Assembly: GCA_943735955.1 (NCBI GenBank)
Contig: OX030959.1
Coordinates: 3,281,772 to 3,345,771, forward strand
Direction: 5' to 3'
Length of the DNA: 64,000 nt
From: Piscicola geometra
Taxonomy: Eukaryota; Annelida; Clitellata; Hirudinida; Piscicolidae
Made by a program: the position numbers and the translations under genes. Shown here piece by piece: positions 36,597 to 49,710 of the stretch. Each line of letters opens with the position of its first letter. The first letter of the stretch is position 1. The notes under the pieces were generated by a model. That model ran no database searches. It was given only the letters and a program-made list of their open reading frames with translations, and was not told the origin of the DNA.

Positions 36597-39500
36597 ATGA
36601 TCACTCCATGGTTCAGAGTGGAGCAAGATGATGTCTACGTCATTATAGTTATCAAAGCTAAACACATTAAGGTAAAGTTGAAGTAAAAAATTTATAATGT
36701 AAGGAAGCACAACTTCTCTCTATTATAAATGTTATAACCCATTTCAAAGACTTATTTCAAAAGAATTTTTTTTATTGAATTAAGAATTAAATATAAATTA
36801 CAGGAAAAAATTTCATGTTTAATATTTAAAATCATTTTTTTAAAAGATTTCTTCTGATTCTGAACCCGAGATAGACATTGGTGAGTTTGAGTTCAAGTTC
36901 TACTGCAAGCCTTACTACCTTAGATTACACTTCACAAAACAACTGGTTGAGGATGGAGAGGGAAGTGCTGAATACGAAAATGGCAAGTTTTACTTTTTCC
37001 ATAGTTAAATAAAAACTTCAAAAAAATAGTTATCATCAATTGAAATTGACTAATGGAAAATTATTTAACTAAATATCAATACTATAACTACAATATTCAT
37101 TAAAAAAGCATACAGATTTGTATATTATAAAAAAAAATTTAATCTGAAGGATTCTTTAGAATCAAAATTCCAAAGTTGAACCCTGGAGAGCACTTTGAAG
37201 ACCTCAACATGCTCACAAAACTGCTCACTCTGCCCGGAAAGTCCTCTGCATCTGCCCCCTCCATCGAAACAATCGGTACATTGTAAAAATTAATAAAATT
37301 TAAATGGTTAAAAGTAAATTTTTAAAAGTTCAATTTTTTTCTACAAAAACATTTAATACTTCTTTTAATACAATAAAGGAGATGAAAATGATGATGATGA
37401 TGAGAAGGAGGAGGAAGAAGTAGACTGGCACATAGAACAAACAGTGGCTAAAGAAGAAGATGAAGAGGATGATAGTGATGATGAAAACATCTCTTTAACA
37501 TGTCCCAAGTATGGCTTTGCCCACACAAGACATGGAGTTTTTAAATCTCTCCAGGTTTGCAGCTTAAAAAGGCCAAATAATAAATTAATTGTTTTACTTT
37601 TTTCTCAATAATTAAAATTTATTCATTTTTACCTATAATGTTTGTCTGTAATAATAAAGTTATTGATTATCACATTTTTAAAATTAAAATTCAGCTATTC
37701 ATCAGAGACATTCCCATTCGATTTTTATAATGTCCACAGCAACATCTGTGGAATGTGATAGACTTGAAGAATGCCGATGAAGTGAGCGAAATGAAAAGAA
37801 AAGAGGAAAGAATGAAAGAGGAAGATGCAATCTTTGATGAAGACCACTACTTGTATGCTTCAAGCCTCTTTTATATTCAATGTAGCAATGCTACATTGTA
37901 GCATACAGGGCTGGTAATCTGCTGTAAATCTTGGGGGGGGGGTCTACCCAGCATGGACGATCCTGGGAGGGTCCGCGCCCCCCTCCCCCCACTTACAAAA
38001 ACATTTTTAAACTTCAATTTTAATACGAATATTTAAATAAGCAAATAATAGTTATGTTTTGGACAGCTATAACTTTAACTACACATACACACAATGTATT
38101 ACTATGTAAAAATTCTGTTTTATGCCATGTTTGACTATTATATTCGCATCAAAACAAGAGATTAAATCATGGTAGCTTACACTTTTTTAAAATTAAAAAC
38201 TAAAAAAAGTCTGCATAATTAACGTTTTAAGAAATTTTCAGATTTTTATTTTTTAGTCATCGGTTGATATTCATTTTCGATTTCATGATTCATTTAATTT
38301 CAAGTGATTCATTTTAGTTCCACACAACAGAGCAGACCTGCACCAGTGTGAAATGATCGACCACCTGATCCGCTTCGAGTCTGAGTGGAGTCACATGCGA
38401 CTGGGCAATAAAAATAATGATAGTGATGATAGTTTAAATAATAATAATAATAATAACGAGGTTTCTTATAAGTTCACTGAAGAAGAAGAAGAGGTCTTAT
38501 TGAAACTTCCACGGAAACGTTATATTCTGGGTAACTTAACTTCGCTACTACATTATTATGCATACTAAATATAAACATATATTTTCAGATTGTGAATGTA
38601 AAAATGAAAATTTAAAATATTTAAATAGCCTTGAAACCTTATAAGTAGGATAAACTAAGTTTTTTATTGGCGCTATAATTAATAAATAAATTAACAAAAT
38701 AATTTCCCAACTCTCCCAGAAAAGAGTCAAAAGTCAATAGCCTGTCTGGGCCTCATGGACATTCTGTATGCCTTCGCTTATGACCACAGAAGCACTGAAG
38801 GAGATCACAGTGTTCGTGTTTTTGCAGAGATTTTATCCGATGATTTGTTGGTTTTTAGAAGTTTCGAAGAATATTAAATTGTATTAGTTTAATTTAATAT
38901 TTCGTGTCAATAATTTATTATCGGTATAATTTTTTACACCTTTCCCATCACCACCAAACCTCCCACCATGTTCCTCCAGGTAGAGTCAGGCTGGACGATC
39001 TGCAAGGTGAGCAGCACACTGAGTTGGCTGGACAGCTTTGAGGACCTCAGGTCCGTGCTAGTCGCCTGCATCAGACGAACTCTCACCTTCCCGCTCTACA
39101 GAAACTTCTCGTTGGCGCTTTGCGTGTGCAAAGACGTTGTTTCTATTCTGCGAAGAGGTGGGCCTGGAGACCGGTTCTTGGTGAAGTGGAGGGTTTAGTA
39201 GTAGGGTAAAATTCGATTATGCTTTAAATATAAATTTGTATAACAACTGAAATCATTGATCTTGTAGTCGATTTAAATCAAATTTTGTCAACGTTGCCAC
39301 AGGAAGGGAATACGTGCTTCATTGCATGGTGAAGGTGAGGTCATTACTACTGGATCAAGATGATCACTACCTCCTCAACCAGCTCTACGTCGACGACTAC
39401 TGTGTATGGCTCCAGAGCGTCAAAGCCACTGTGCTCCTGAAGTTGGCGGATCAAATAGAAGTGGTATGATTGGGTTGTTGGAGTTTAAATGAAATGTGGA

Positions 39501-40026
39501 GGGGGTTAATTCATTGATGGAGGTGGAGTCGTACTTGTAATGGATAGGTTTAGTTTGTAGTATTTAAAACTAAATTCATTTGTTTAAAATAAATTTAGAG
39601 TAAGAGCTGAAAGAAAAAGTAGGCTTTTAGTAAATAAATTAATAAATCAAAAATAATGTTACAAATTAAATATTTGAGCAGATAAAAGTGAGTAAGGGGG
39701 AAGTCGGCTTGGAGTTGCTAGAACTGGAGGAGGCAGCCTTGCACGTGATCGAAGAAGGGAAGGAGAAGAAAGTGGTAGTTGTCGCTGAGGGTGGTCATGA
39801 TAGTGATGATGGAAGCAATGATGGTGATAGTGATGATGATGATGACAGTACCAGCAGTGGTGTTGATAGTGATGATGAGGTTAGTAAGCGCAAGGAAAAT
39901 AAATTATGTGAAAAAGATGAAGGAAACGAGGTAGATAGGAACGTCACTGGGCGAGTAGAGAGTGGACCTAGAGTGAAGAATGATGTTGACGCATGTGCCG
40001 AGAAACTAACTAATATGAATCTTTGA
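36597..40026 (+). CDS. SHQ1: SHQ1, H/ACA ribonucleoprotein assembly factor
   Basis: Chaperone that binds dyskerin (NAP57) before it joins H/ACA snoRNAs and telomerase RNA. Exons: 36597-36671, 36847-36982, 37150-37275, 37379-37554, 37740 to 37852 or 37881, 38318-38530, 38720-38811, 38980-39157, 39303-39463, 39682-40026, about 547 residues (human about 577). The N-terminal CS-like domain starts MITPWFRVEQDD and includes FKFYCKPYYLRL and PGEHFEDLNMLTKLL. An acidic linker, VDWHIEQT and YGFAHTRHGVF follow. The SHQ1-specific domain has IACLGLMDILYAF, ESGWTICKVSSTLSWL, TFPLYRNF and LYVDDYCVWLQ. The tail GLELLELEEAAL plus an acidic Asp/Ser-rich end matches the family. Exon 2 ends in a GC donor (GCAAGT). 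The exon 5-6 join is unresolved: donor 37852 breaks frame, donor 37881 keeps it but the peptide there does not match relatives. Confidence 0.92.
37928..37998. repeat. G/C-homopolymer-rich insert in a SHQ1 intron
   Basis: A run of ten G, then CTACCCAGCATGG-type sequence, then GGGAGGGTCCGCG and C-rich runs give a local GC content far above the surroundings. It looks like a fragment of a mobile element or repeat, not an exon. Confidence 0.4.
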
Positions 40027-40150
40027 ATTGAAAAACTTTTCGGCCCTATATTTTAACAAGGTTTTCAGAAAATGTATTAAAAATGTAAAAACTTGACTCA
40101 TTTGGGTTCTGGTTTGAACGTCATGAAAATATTTGGTTGAAGACAAATCG

Positions 40151-40329
<179 letters not shown>

Positions 40330-40417
40330 ATCAGACCCTTCATATATTTTGGTTGGTAGTGTTAATTAATTGAGGATTATTAAAGGATAATTAAGATTCT
40401 TGTAAACATCGTTAAAC

Positions 40418-40600
40418 TGGTGAACGGGTAGCTGAGTCAGCAATGACTCTCGGCTTGACCTAGGTTCAAGTGCGACCAATGTCCTAGGAACCCAAAGGCG
40501 CAAATGAAAATATGCAGCCTAAGTGGCTTGGAAGCCCGTTCGGGTTATAAGCCATTATAATAATTCTCGTTATTATTATTATTAATATTATTATTAAACT
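40418..40600 (+). mobile_element. tRNA-derived SINE (family 2)
   Basis: A head with box A (TAGCTGAGTCAGC) and box B (GGTTCAAGTGC) spaced as in tRNA is followed by a body with AAGTGGCTTGGAAGCCCGTT then CGGGTTATAAGCCA. It ends in an ATT-repeat tail (about 40559-40600). The 3' half matches the minus-strand fragment at 15846-15932, so this is a dispersed family. Confidence 0.7.
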
Positions 40601-42544
40601 TCATTGTCCTCTTCTATTTAGTTCAAGTTTTTCTATCACCAAAACCTCGCATTATAATCAAACCATTACAGAACGCAATGGCAAGAAATCAAAGTGAAGT
40701 ATGTTACGGCTGGCTGTTGGTCTTGGGATGCAATATGAAAAGCATATCAAATGCTTTTCGGGATTCGTTTTGACGTTTCGCGAAAAGAATGCGTGTGAGG
40801 AATGATTTATGAGTGCTGCGATGCAATGAGAAGGCTGAAGGGAGTGCAGAAGATTGCAGGTGATATTCAATTAAAAACTGTAAAAATATTTGAGAAATTC
40901 AAATTCAGGGTTGTGAGTGAGATGACTTTGATTAGACCTCAGAATTATACTTAAACTCAAGTCTTTTTAAAATTAAAAAATAAGTGAGAAAAAAACAAAA
41001 AGTAAACTTGTGAAGATAACTTTTTTGTTTTTTCTGAGTCGTCAAGAAGCTTTCTGAGGAGTTTATGAAGTCTGAGGTTTATGCTTTAACATGCCTGGAA
41101 AGATTTTTCATTCGATTGATTACGTGGAAATGATTGAACCTTGTAGAAATGTTGCATACATCTGTTGGACTGATAACTAGGTGAGAACTAGCATGTTTTC
41201 GTAACATGTAATTAGTTACCATGCTTGTCTATTTTCCCACAATTACCTACTGCGCGTTTCAGATTTTTGCGTGATTGTTTAGCAGTTTTCGAGAAAATTG
41301 GAAAACACTAAATTAATTTGAAAAAACTTTTTAAAAGCCTTTGTAGTTGTCATTGTAGTACCAAATTCAATCACCTACCAGGCCAATATAAAATAACTAT
41401 TATATTTTATATTTTTTGAGTTATGGATATGAAATAAATTTAAATTCAGGAGCTCTATTCATTTAATAGTAAGAATGATAATATTTAGTTTAAGAATAAA
41501 TATTATGTCAAACAATTAAAAATTAACTATGAAACTATAAATGCTAATATATTATTATAGTAATAAAAAATTCTTATTTATTCAAATATATGAAATTATT
41601 CTTACATATTTTAAAGTACTTTTCTTCTTAGAGGCCTTTGTTTTAAAGATCTTATCAAGTATTTATATTTTTAAAACAACGCTTTGATGATTCAAATTAT
41701 TTTTAAAGACATTATTTATGAACTTGTTATTATTTGTATTCAAGCGTTTTAATAAATTTCGACAAAATAGTCGTTGAATTAGACTACACAAATTTCTTTT
41801 GAATCATAAAAATATACGAAGAAACGTTTCTCAAATAAAAATCGTCCGAATGATTAAAATATCCTACGTGAAATGCAATCAATCTTTCAAAAATTTAATG
41901 TGAAATTTATGCTTTTTTAAATATTATAAATAAAAAACTATCACTTTGATTCGAGCCTAAATGCTCCAAATTCAAGATACTAATAACAAATAAAGCATTG
42001 TCGTGCTTATATTCACGCATTAACCTGATATTTGAATACACTAGCTTTGTCCCAGGCAGAAATAAAAGTAATACTTAGGAATAAAAAACATAAGTGTTTT
42101 TCAATATGTATTATTAAGTGATCACAATGATTCACTGTTAGTATGCAGAATAAATTATAAATTCATGAATAAAGAGTCATTATACGTTGCTACATTACTT
42201 ATCACGAATCAGTGAAAGTATTTGTCATCTCACAAAGTCCTATTGAGAGTTTTTTTAAATAAAAAAATACAGTGTCTCAAGTACTTTGGCGCATCTACAC
42301 TTAGGATGAAAGGCTCCAAAGTGCTGAATAACACACTACAATTCGAGGGTTCTTCACCATTGATTGTATGAATCATGCCATCACCCTGAAGGGGAAATAA
42401 AACCGATGATTAAGATATCTCTTATAATGGAAAAGGTTTTGTCTTTTGCTTTTTTCGTCTTTCTAGATGAAATTCTAATACATTTAACGCTTCCGTATCA
42501 CTAGGAAATAAGATTCAAAAAATTAATCGAATGATTTAAAGTAA
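40601..42544. other. gene-free stretch
   Basis: AT-rich with no supported gene. A GC-richer patch at 40680-40870 has a 70-codon minus-strand frame without domain features. The sequence just after 42290 is also slightly GC-richer. Confidence 0.5.
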
Positions 42545-42845
42545 ACTAGCAGATTGTTCGGACACCCATAATGTTCAGACACCATCACTTTGGAAAAAAT
42601 ATTTTGTTTGGGCCCTTAGTTCCAATTTTTTTCAAAAACTAGATTATCTAAGTTGTTAATTATGGCGAAGAATAATAATATTCGTAACTGAATTTCTATA
42701 ATATTATGACTAATTTAATATCACAAAAACAAAATGACAAAAAATTTCAATACTTATAAATTCAGAACTTTTTGAATTATTTGAAAAAATAGCTATATTT
42801 TCGTACATTTGGAAAAAAAATTAGTTTAAAAGTTTGCGAAAAAAT
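42545..42845 (+). repeat. dispersed repeat, copy B
   Basis: Second copy of the family at 12390-12720, same orientation and block order: GTTCGGACACCCATAATG, TTCAGACACC, GGGCCCTTAGTTC, TTAATTATGGCGA, TATTATGACTAATTTAAT, and ATTTTCGTACATTTGG followed by A-rich sequence. The copies are clearly diverged, implying an old family. Confidence 0.7.
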
Positions 42846-43434
42846 TATGTTTTGGGACTGGCAAAGTAAAATATTAGAGGGAAGATTATTAATTGAAAAG
42901 TGGTAAAGCCTAAAACTTTAGAGCTTTTTATGAAAAAAATACTAGAATTTTCAAGGCTGAGGAATTTTGTTAGGTCTCAGAAAACTGCAAGAAAATTACT
43001 TATATAGCTTCTAAAAATAACAATCGGTTTGATTGGTTAAGACTCATTAGCTTTGATGACGTCTTGAAGTATGTCTTGAAGGTATTTAAATAATTAGTTT
43101 CCTCAATTTTCACTTTTTCGAACACTTTTTTTCGGCCTGAAAGAAGTTTAGTTGAAAAGTATTTTTACACATACAATTTTTCAAATCCTATTTTCAAGAT
43201 TTAGCTGGTCGAGTTCCGGGTTCAGTTAAAGTAGTTTTGCTTTAGATCATGGACAACTTTCAAGTGCGTAGAATGATTTAGAACAAAATATTTCTTTCAA
43301 TAAAAAAAAATTGGAGTTTTATCTGTTCTTCAGATGAATTTCAAAAAAGATAATTTTTATCTGTAATAATATAACATTTATTTTCAAGCAGTAGATGTGT
43401 TCTTCTAGAAATGCATTTATTAAATGTTGACTAA

Positions 43435-45231
<1,797 letters not shown>

Positions 45232-45309
45232 TGGTTCAATCACTGAAACTAATCGGGGATTTTTTTTTATAGAGTTTGAATCATGATGAAAAAGCTGATA
45301 TTTTGTCAA

Positions 45310-45315
45310 AATAAA
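45310..45315 (+). terminator. polyadenylation signal AATAAA for the KLF gene
   Basis: A canonical AATAAA lies about 80 nt after the KLF stop codon. Given the AT content chance occurrence is possible, but the spacing suits a short 3' untranslated region. Confidence 0.4.
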
Positions 45316-47818
45316 CCTGCCACATATATTGCCAGATTCGTTTTTAAATTTTATATTTTACATTGTTTTATAGTTTTTGGTTACGCGTATTTGATTTTTT
45401 GATGCGAAAAATGACTTTTAAGCTAGAGTTTCAAAACATTGTTGATTTACTTTTTGGATTTCATAGATCTTTTGTTGATTAATTTTACCATTAAATTTTG
45501 CCAAACCACTATTATTTCCATATTGGAAACTTCAGCTTTTAATATTTCAATCTTTTATCTTATAAATATTTTGTTTGACACACTAGAACGCATTTGAGGA
45601 ATGAGAGCTTTGAGATAGACTTGACATGAACCGATGAGTTGATTCTGTAGTTTAATCCTAACAAAGACTGCTTCTCAGATTATAACGTATATTTCAAAAT
45701 TCAATTACATATTTAGTGTTTCCGAGTCTATTTCAAAAACTTATCGAAAAATCATTATCATAATTAGTTTAAGTACACGCGAGAGTTATTGCCTTCTTCA
45801 CATTTATTCCACAATATTTACTTGGAGATTTCGATTTTAAAATAGGACTGGAATCAAACTTAGTTATTTCAACAATGAAAATCAATCTTAATGTTTCTCA
45901 TAACGCAAATTTGGAAGATTCTAAGTTATATTATCACCGAGTCTTCCAATACTAATCCATCTTCATTCCATCCATCTCTTTAAACTATCTCGCATGATTA
46001 AATTTTTCAGCCTCTAATTAGGCTCTATTTTCGGAAATTTCCATTATTTTCATATATGTTTGTATCTATCGAAAAAGAATGAATTTGAAACTTTTCTTTC
46101 AATACTTGAAATTTCACTTGAAAATTGAATGGAAGTTTTTTGAAGTGATTATATTATAATTTTATATAAAATTTTTTTCAATTGATTTGCTACATTCTTA
46201 AACCATTGTTCTTTTCAATTACTCTGCAAAGAGTATTAACTATGATATTGAAGTTATTTGTACCATAAAGTCTTCATTCTTGGTATAGCTCCTAATATTC
46301 TAATGATTTTATTAATCTGTTTGTATCAAAACATTATAGATCATTTTTGAAACATAACAATAAACTGCAGGAAAAGTTATAAAAACGGATAAAAATTCAA
46401 GAAAGTTCAGAATGACAATATTTTCACGTTTAAAAATATGATTGACCAACAGGGAGAAATAAAAACCATTAGTAATAGTCGTTAATGGTATGAAATGATT
46501 GTTTCAGGGTCCTCAATTGAGTATTTCATGGCGCCAAAAAACATTCCATTTTATATTTTTTATATCTTTGGCAAATGTGAATCTTTTTTTTTGGTGTTTC
46601 AATGTGTTTCTCAAAAAAGAAAGATGAAGAAGATTATCTAGTGAAACTGAAACAATTGGAAAAATAGAAAAAATAAGTTTAATATTGTTTACAACTTTTT
46701 TCCAAAAAAATATATAAAGTTCTGAAAATTTTTGACAAAAGAAAGATTATATTTTTAAAAGCTGTTTAAAAATATCATTTTGAAAGTAGAGAAAAGGTTG
46801 ACACTCGTGAGATTTCATTGAAAAGCGGTTGATGCATCGATTCAATAAAGTAAATGTGTGGGTCTTATGCTCAAATTCAATCGTATCCGACTAGGCGCTT
46901 TTTAGGCTTATGTATAAAAATATTAAATAATTTTGTTTTTCAATGTTTTTTCTTTTTGTCCAAAAGTCATAAAGCATAATTTTTATTGCGCTAGTACAAT
47001 GCTTTCAAAATGGTTTACTATATTTAGGAAAAATATTATAATGGATAGTTATGAAGCAAAAACGGAAATTATGTTTTGAATGATTAATAGCAGGATAACT
47101 TCAACGCAAAGTCAACAGACCAGAGCAAACATTGTTTTCCATGTTAATGCTCATGTTTCATGGTGTGTGTCTGCCTACATTGTGTATATTCCGTCTCATT
47201 CCATAATACATCCCGTTTTAGTAGAAAACAAATTTAGAAAACTTTATAATATTATTTTTTTCTCTCATCAAAAACTTAAGCAATGTATTTTTAAAAAATG
47301 GGCTAGGGCTAGAGTAAGGATGAAGGTTTAATTTGTACAAAAAGAGCATTATTTGAATTTTAAGTTTCTTTTGCGTAGTCCTATTTTAAATTGGAGAAAC
47401 TATAAAATGGAACGAAACATTCATCTTTGTATGAATCAGTCGGTATGTATCATTGAAGGCATGCCTAATTGTGGAAAATATTTAATTTTATTTCACGTGT
47501 TTTTTTACAATCCAATAATCGTTATTGAGTTTGAATTTAAAACATGCTTTATCATCTAATATCACAAATATAATTATATTCTTAGCAATACTCTTCTTCA
47601 AGTCATTATTTTTTGGAGTACACTTTTGAGAATTATTCTAATGGACTTGAAACAAAGATGAAATTACATTATTTGATGGAAAAACTCAATAATTTTTTAA
47701 ATATTACATTTATTACCATATTTATTTCAAATTACAAAAGATAATGCTTCAAACCATTTTTCAATAATATATTTCACAAAACATGAAACCAAATTGTAGC
47801 TTAAATTTCTTTCTACAG
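45316..47818. other. gene-free stretch
   Basis: No supported gene. A plus-strand 83-codon frame at 47080-47331 shows no domain or splice support. Confidence 0.5.
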
Positions 47819-47896
47819 CAAAACAAGGATTAATTGCTGGTTTGGCACTCACGCACTCAATAATTCTACAGCGAGATGTGCCGCGCATTTACAAAT
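47819..47896 (+). other. candidate internal exon, 78 nt
   Basis: A pyrimidine-rich acceptor (TTTCTTTCTACAG) and a near-perfect donor (GTAAGTGAG) flank a 78-nt, GC-richer segment whose length is a multiple of three. Two of three frames are open, one reading GLALTHSIILQRDVPRIYK and one reading RINCWFGTHALNN. No neighbouring exon was found to choose the frame, and no family is recognised. Confidence 0.3.
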
Positions 47897-49623
47897 GTAA
47901 GTGAGTCCCAACACATAAACTTTTCAAATAATTTTTAAAAAGTTATAAATCTTGGATGAAAAAAACTTATAGAAGAAAAAACATTAATAACCTTTAATTT
48001 AGGTGGAGACGTAATGATGTGATGAAGTCATGATGCATCACTTGTGCCTGTCATTATCAAACTGTAATAGAACATCCTAGTGCCTGTTAATAGCCATCAT
48101 GATGAATGAGGAGAAAATTATTATTTTGAAGATATCTTTTGAACATTTTAAATAATTCTTATTTAAATTGTGAAAGTAACAATAATTTGTAAAAAATATA
48201 ATATGTTAATCAAAAATTAATTTTTATCTTTCATTCTTTAAACATAGTCGATGTAAGGAGAAAACTAATGTCTTTATTTATGCTTATTATGTAAAATACT
48301 TGAAATAACCGGCTAATAATAATTTATAAACTTATTTTTTTATGACAATTTAGGCTAAACGTTCAAAATAAAAAAAAATATTTTAAAAATCCAAATAGCA
48401 ATTGATCTAAAACAATAAATCCCAGAAAAATTCTAAATTTGTGAAAATGTATTTACTAATTTATTTCTTTTATTATATATTTTATTTAAATTTTTTACAA
48501 ATTTAAATATTAGTATAAAATATTAAAACCCTCATTTATTTAAATCGATTTTATTTTCCAGATATTTCTGTCAAAATCAATAATACATAAGTTTTTTTCA
48601 ATATGTAGTTCTTGATGCAGCTCTTAGAGGCAATAATGTTCATAACTATTTTAGGTTTATTCTCCTATCAATCTTCAAAGATTCTTTGCTATACTGCAAT
48701 ACAAAATTTCATCCTAAAGCATCAAAGTTTAAGTACATAATTTTAAAAATATATATATCTAATCAAATCAGATTATTTTTATTAGTCTTTCCATTAAAAG
48801 CGACACTTAAATGACAATAAAAGAAGACTGCAAAAAATGCTTTAAAAATTCTGAGGTTCGTAATACTTAGGAAATAAAATCATGATTGTAAAGTTCTAAT
48901 GGGAGATTTGGAAAATGATGAAATAAAAAAACTGTCATTAAATATAAAAATACAAGTTTGAGAACGCTTTGTAGTTGTATAGAGAACAGTGTTCAAAAGA
49001 CTTATCCAAGGCGGGAAAGTCCCAAGAGAAGATGGAAAAACTGCAAGATTAAATACACGAAGAAAAACAGTGTTAAGTATTTTTTGATAGTGAGAAGAAA
49101 AATACAATTTTTTATAGCTCTAATGAATTGAAAAACGCATCAAAAACAACTGGGGTGTTTATGAAAAATAGATTAGCTTTTTATGACCAGTCGCAATCAT
49201 AGAAAAATCTAGAAAAATTGAAAGTTATATTTTTAAACAAAAATTTATTCAAGTAACAAATAGTTTTAAAGGATATAAAAAAATTAATTAATATTATTAC
49301 AAAACACATTAAGCCACGTGACATATTGAGAGGTCTTGTTGATTAGGAAAGAAAAATCAAGTAAATAAAAAAAAACATTAAGGAGAAAAAAGCAATAAAG
49401 TTTTAGTTTTCTCAAACTTAAATAAAAAATTCATTTTATTTTTTTAATTATAAAACCACCACGAGACTTAGTTTTGCATTGAACAAAAATACATAGCCAA
49501 AACTTCAATGACGTATTAATTCGACTCCACACCAGCAACCCTCCTCCATCAGACAACAACCTGTTTCAAACAACGCAGTGGAATTGACAGAAGGCTCGTA
49601 AAGCGATCGTTTCTTCGAATGAA
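47897..49623. other. gene-free stretch
   Basis: AT-rich with no supported gene. A small imperfect palindrome (GTGATG...CATCAC) occurs near 48019-48042. Confidence 0.5.
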
Positions 49624-49710
49624 ATGAAGGCATATGTACTGCCAGCGCTGTTGCTCTCCATCGTGGTGGTGGATTGTGCTTTATGTGCTCAGATCAATTG
49701 GAAGATATGA
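49624..49710 (+). CDS. candidate signal-peptide micro-ORF or first exon
   Basis: A 28-codon frame starting MKAYVLPALLLSIVVVD and continuing CALCAQINWKI has a classic secretion signal shape: a charged start, a hydrophobic core and small residues before a probable cleavage near CALCA. It lies in a GC-richer island (about 49520-49690), unlike the surrounding spacer. It stops at TGA without a good donor, so it is either a very short secreted peptide, an exon whose donor I missed, or chance. The opposite strand also has a 31-codon open frame across the same island. Confidence 0.3.
   Translation: MKAYVLPALLLSIVVVDCALCAQINWKI

Noticed and set aside
40425..40495. Possible tRNA gene
   Set aside because: tRNA-like head of a SINE; the downstream body is shared with 15846-15932 and ends in a repeat tail.
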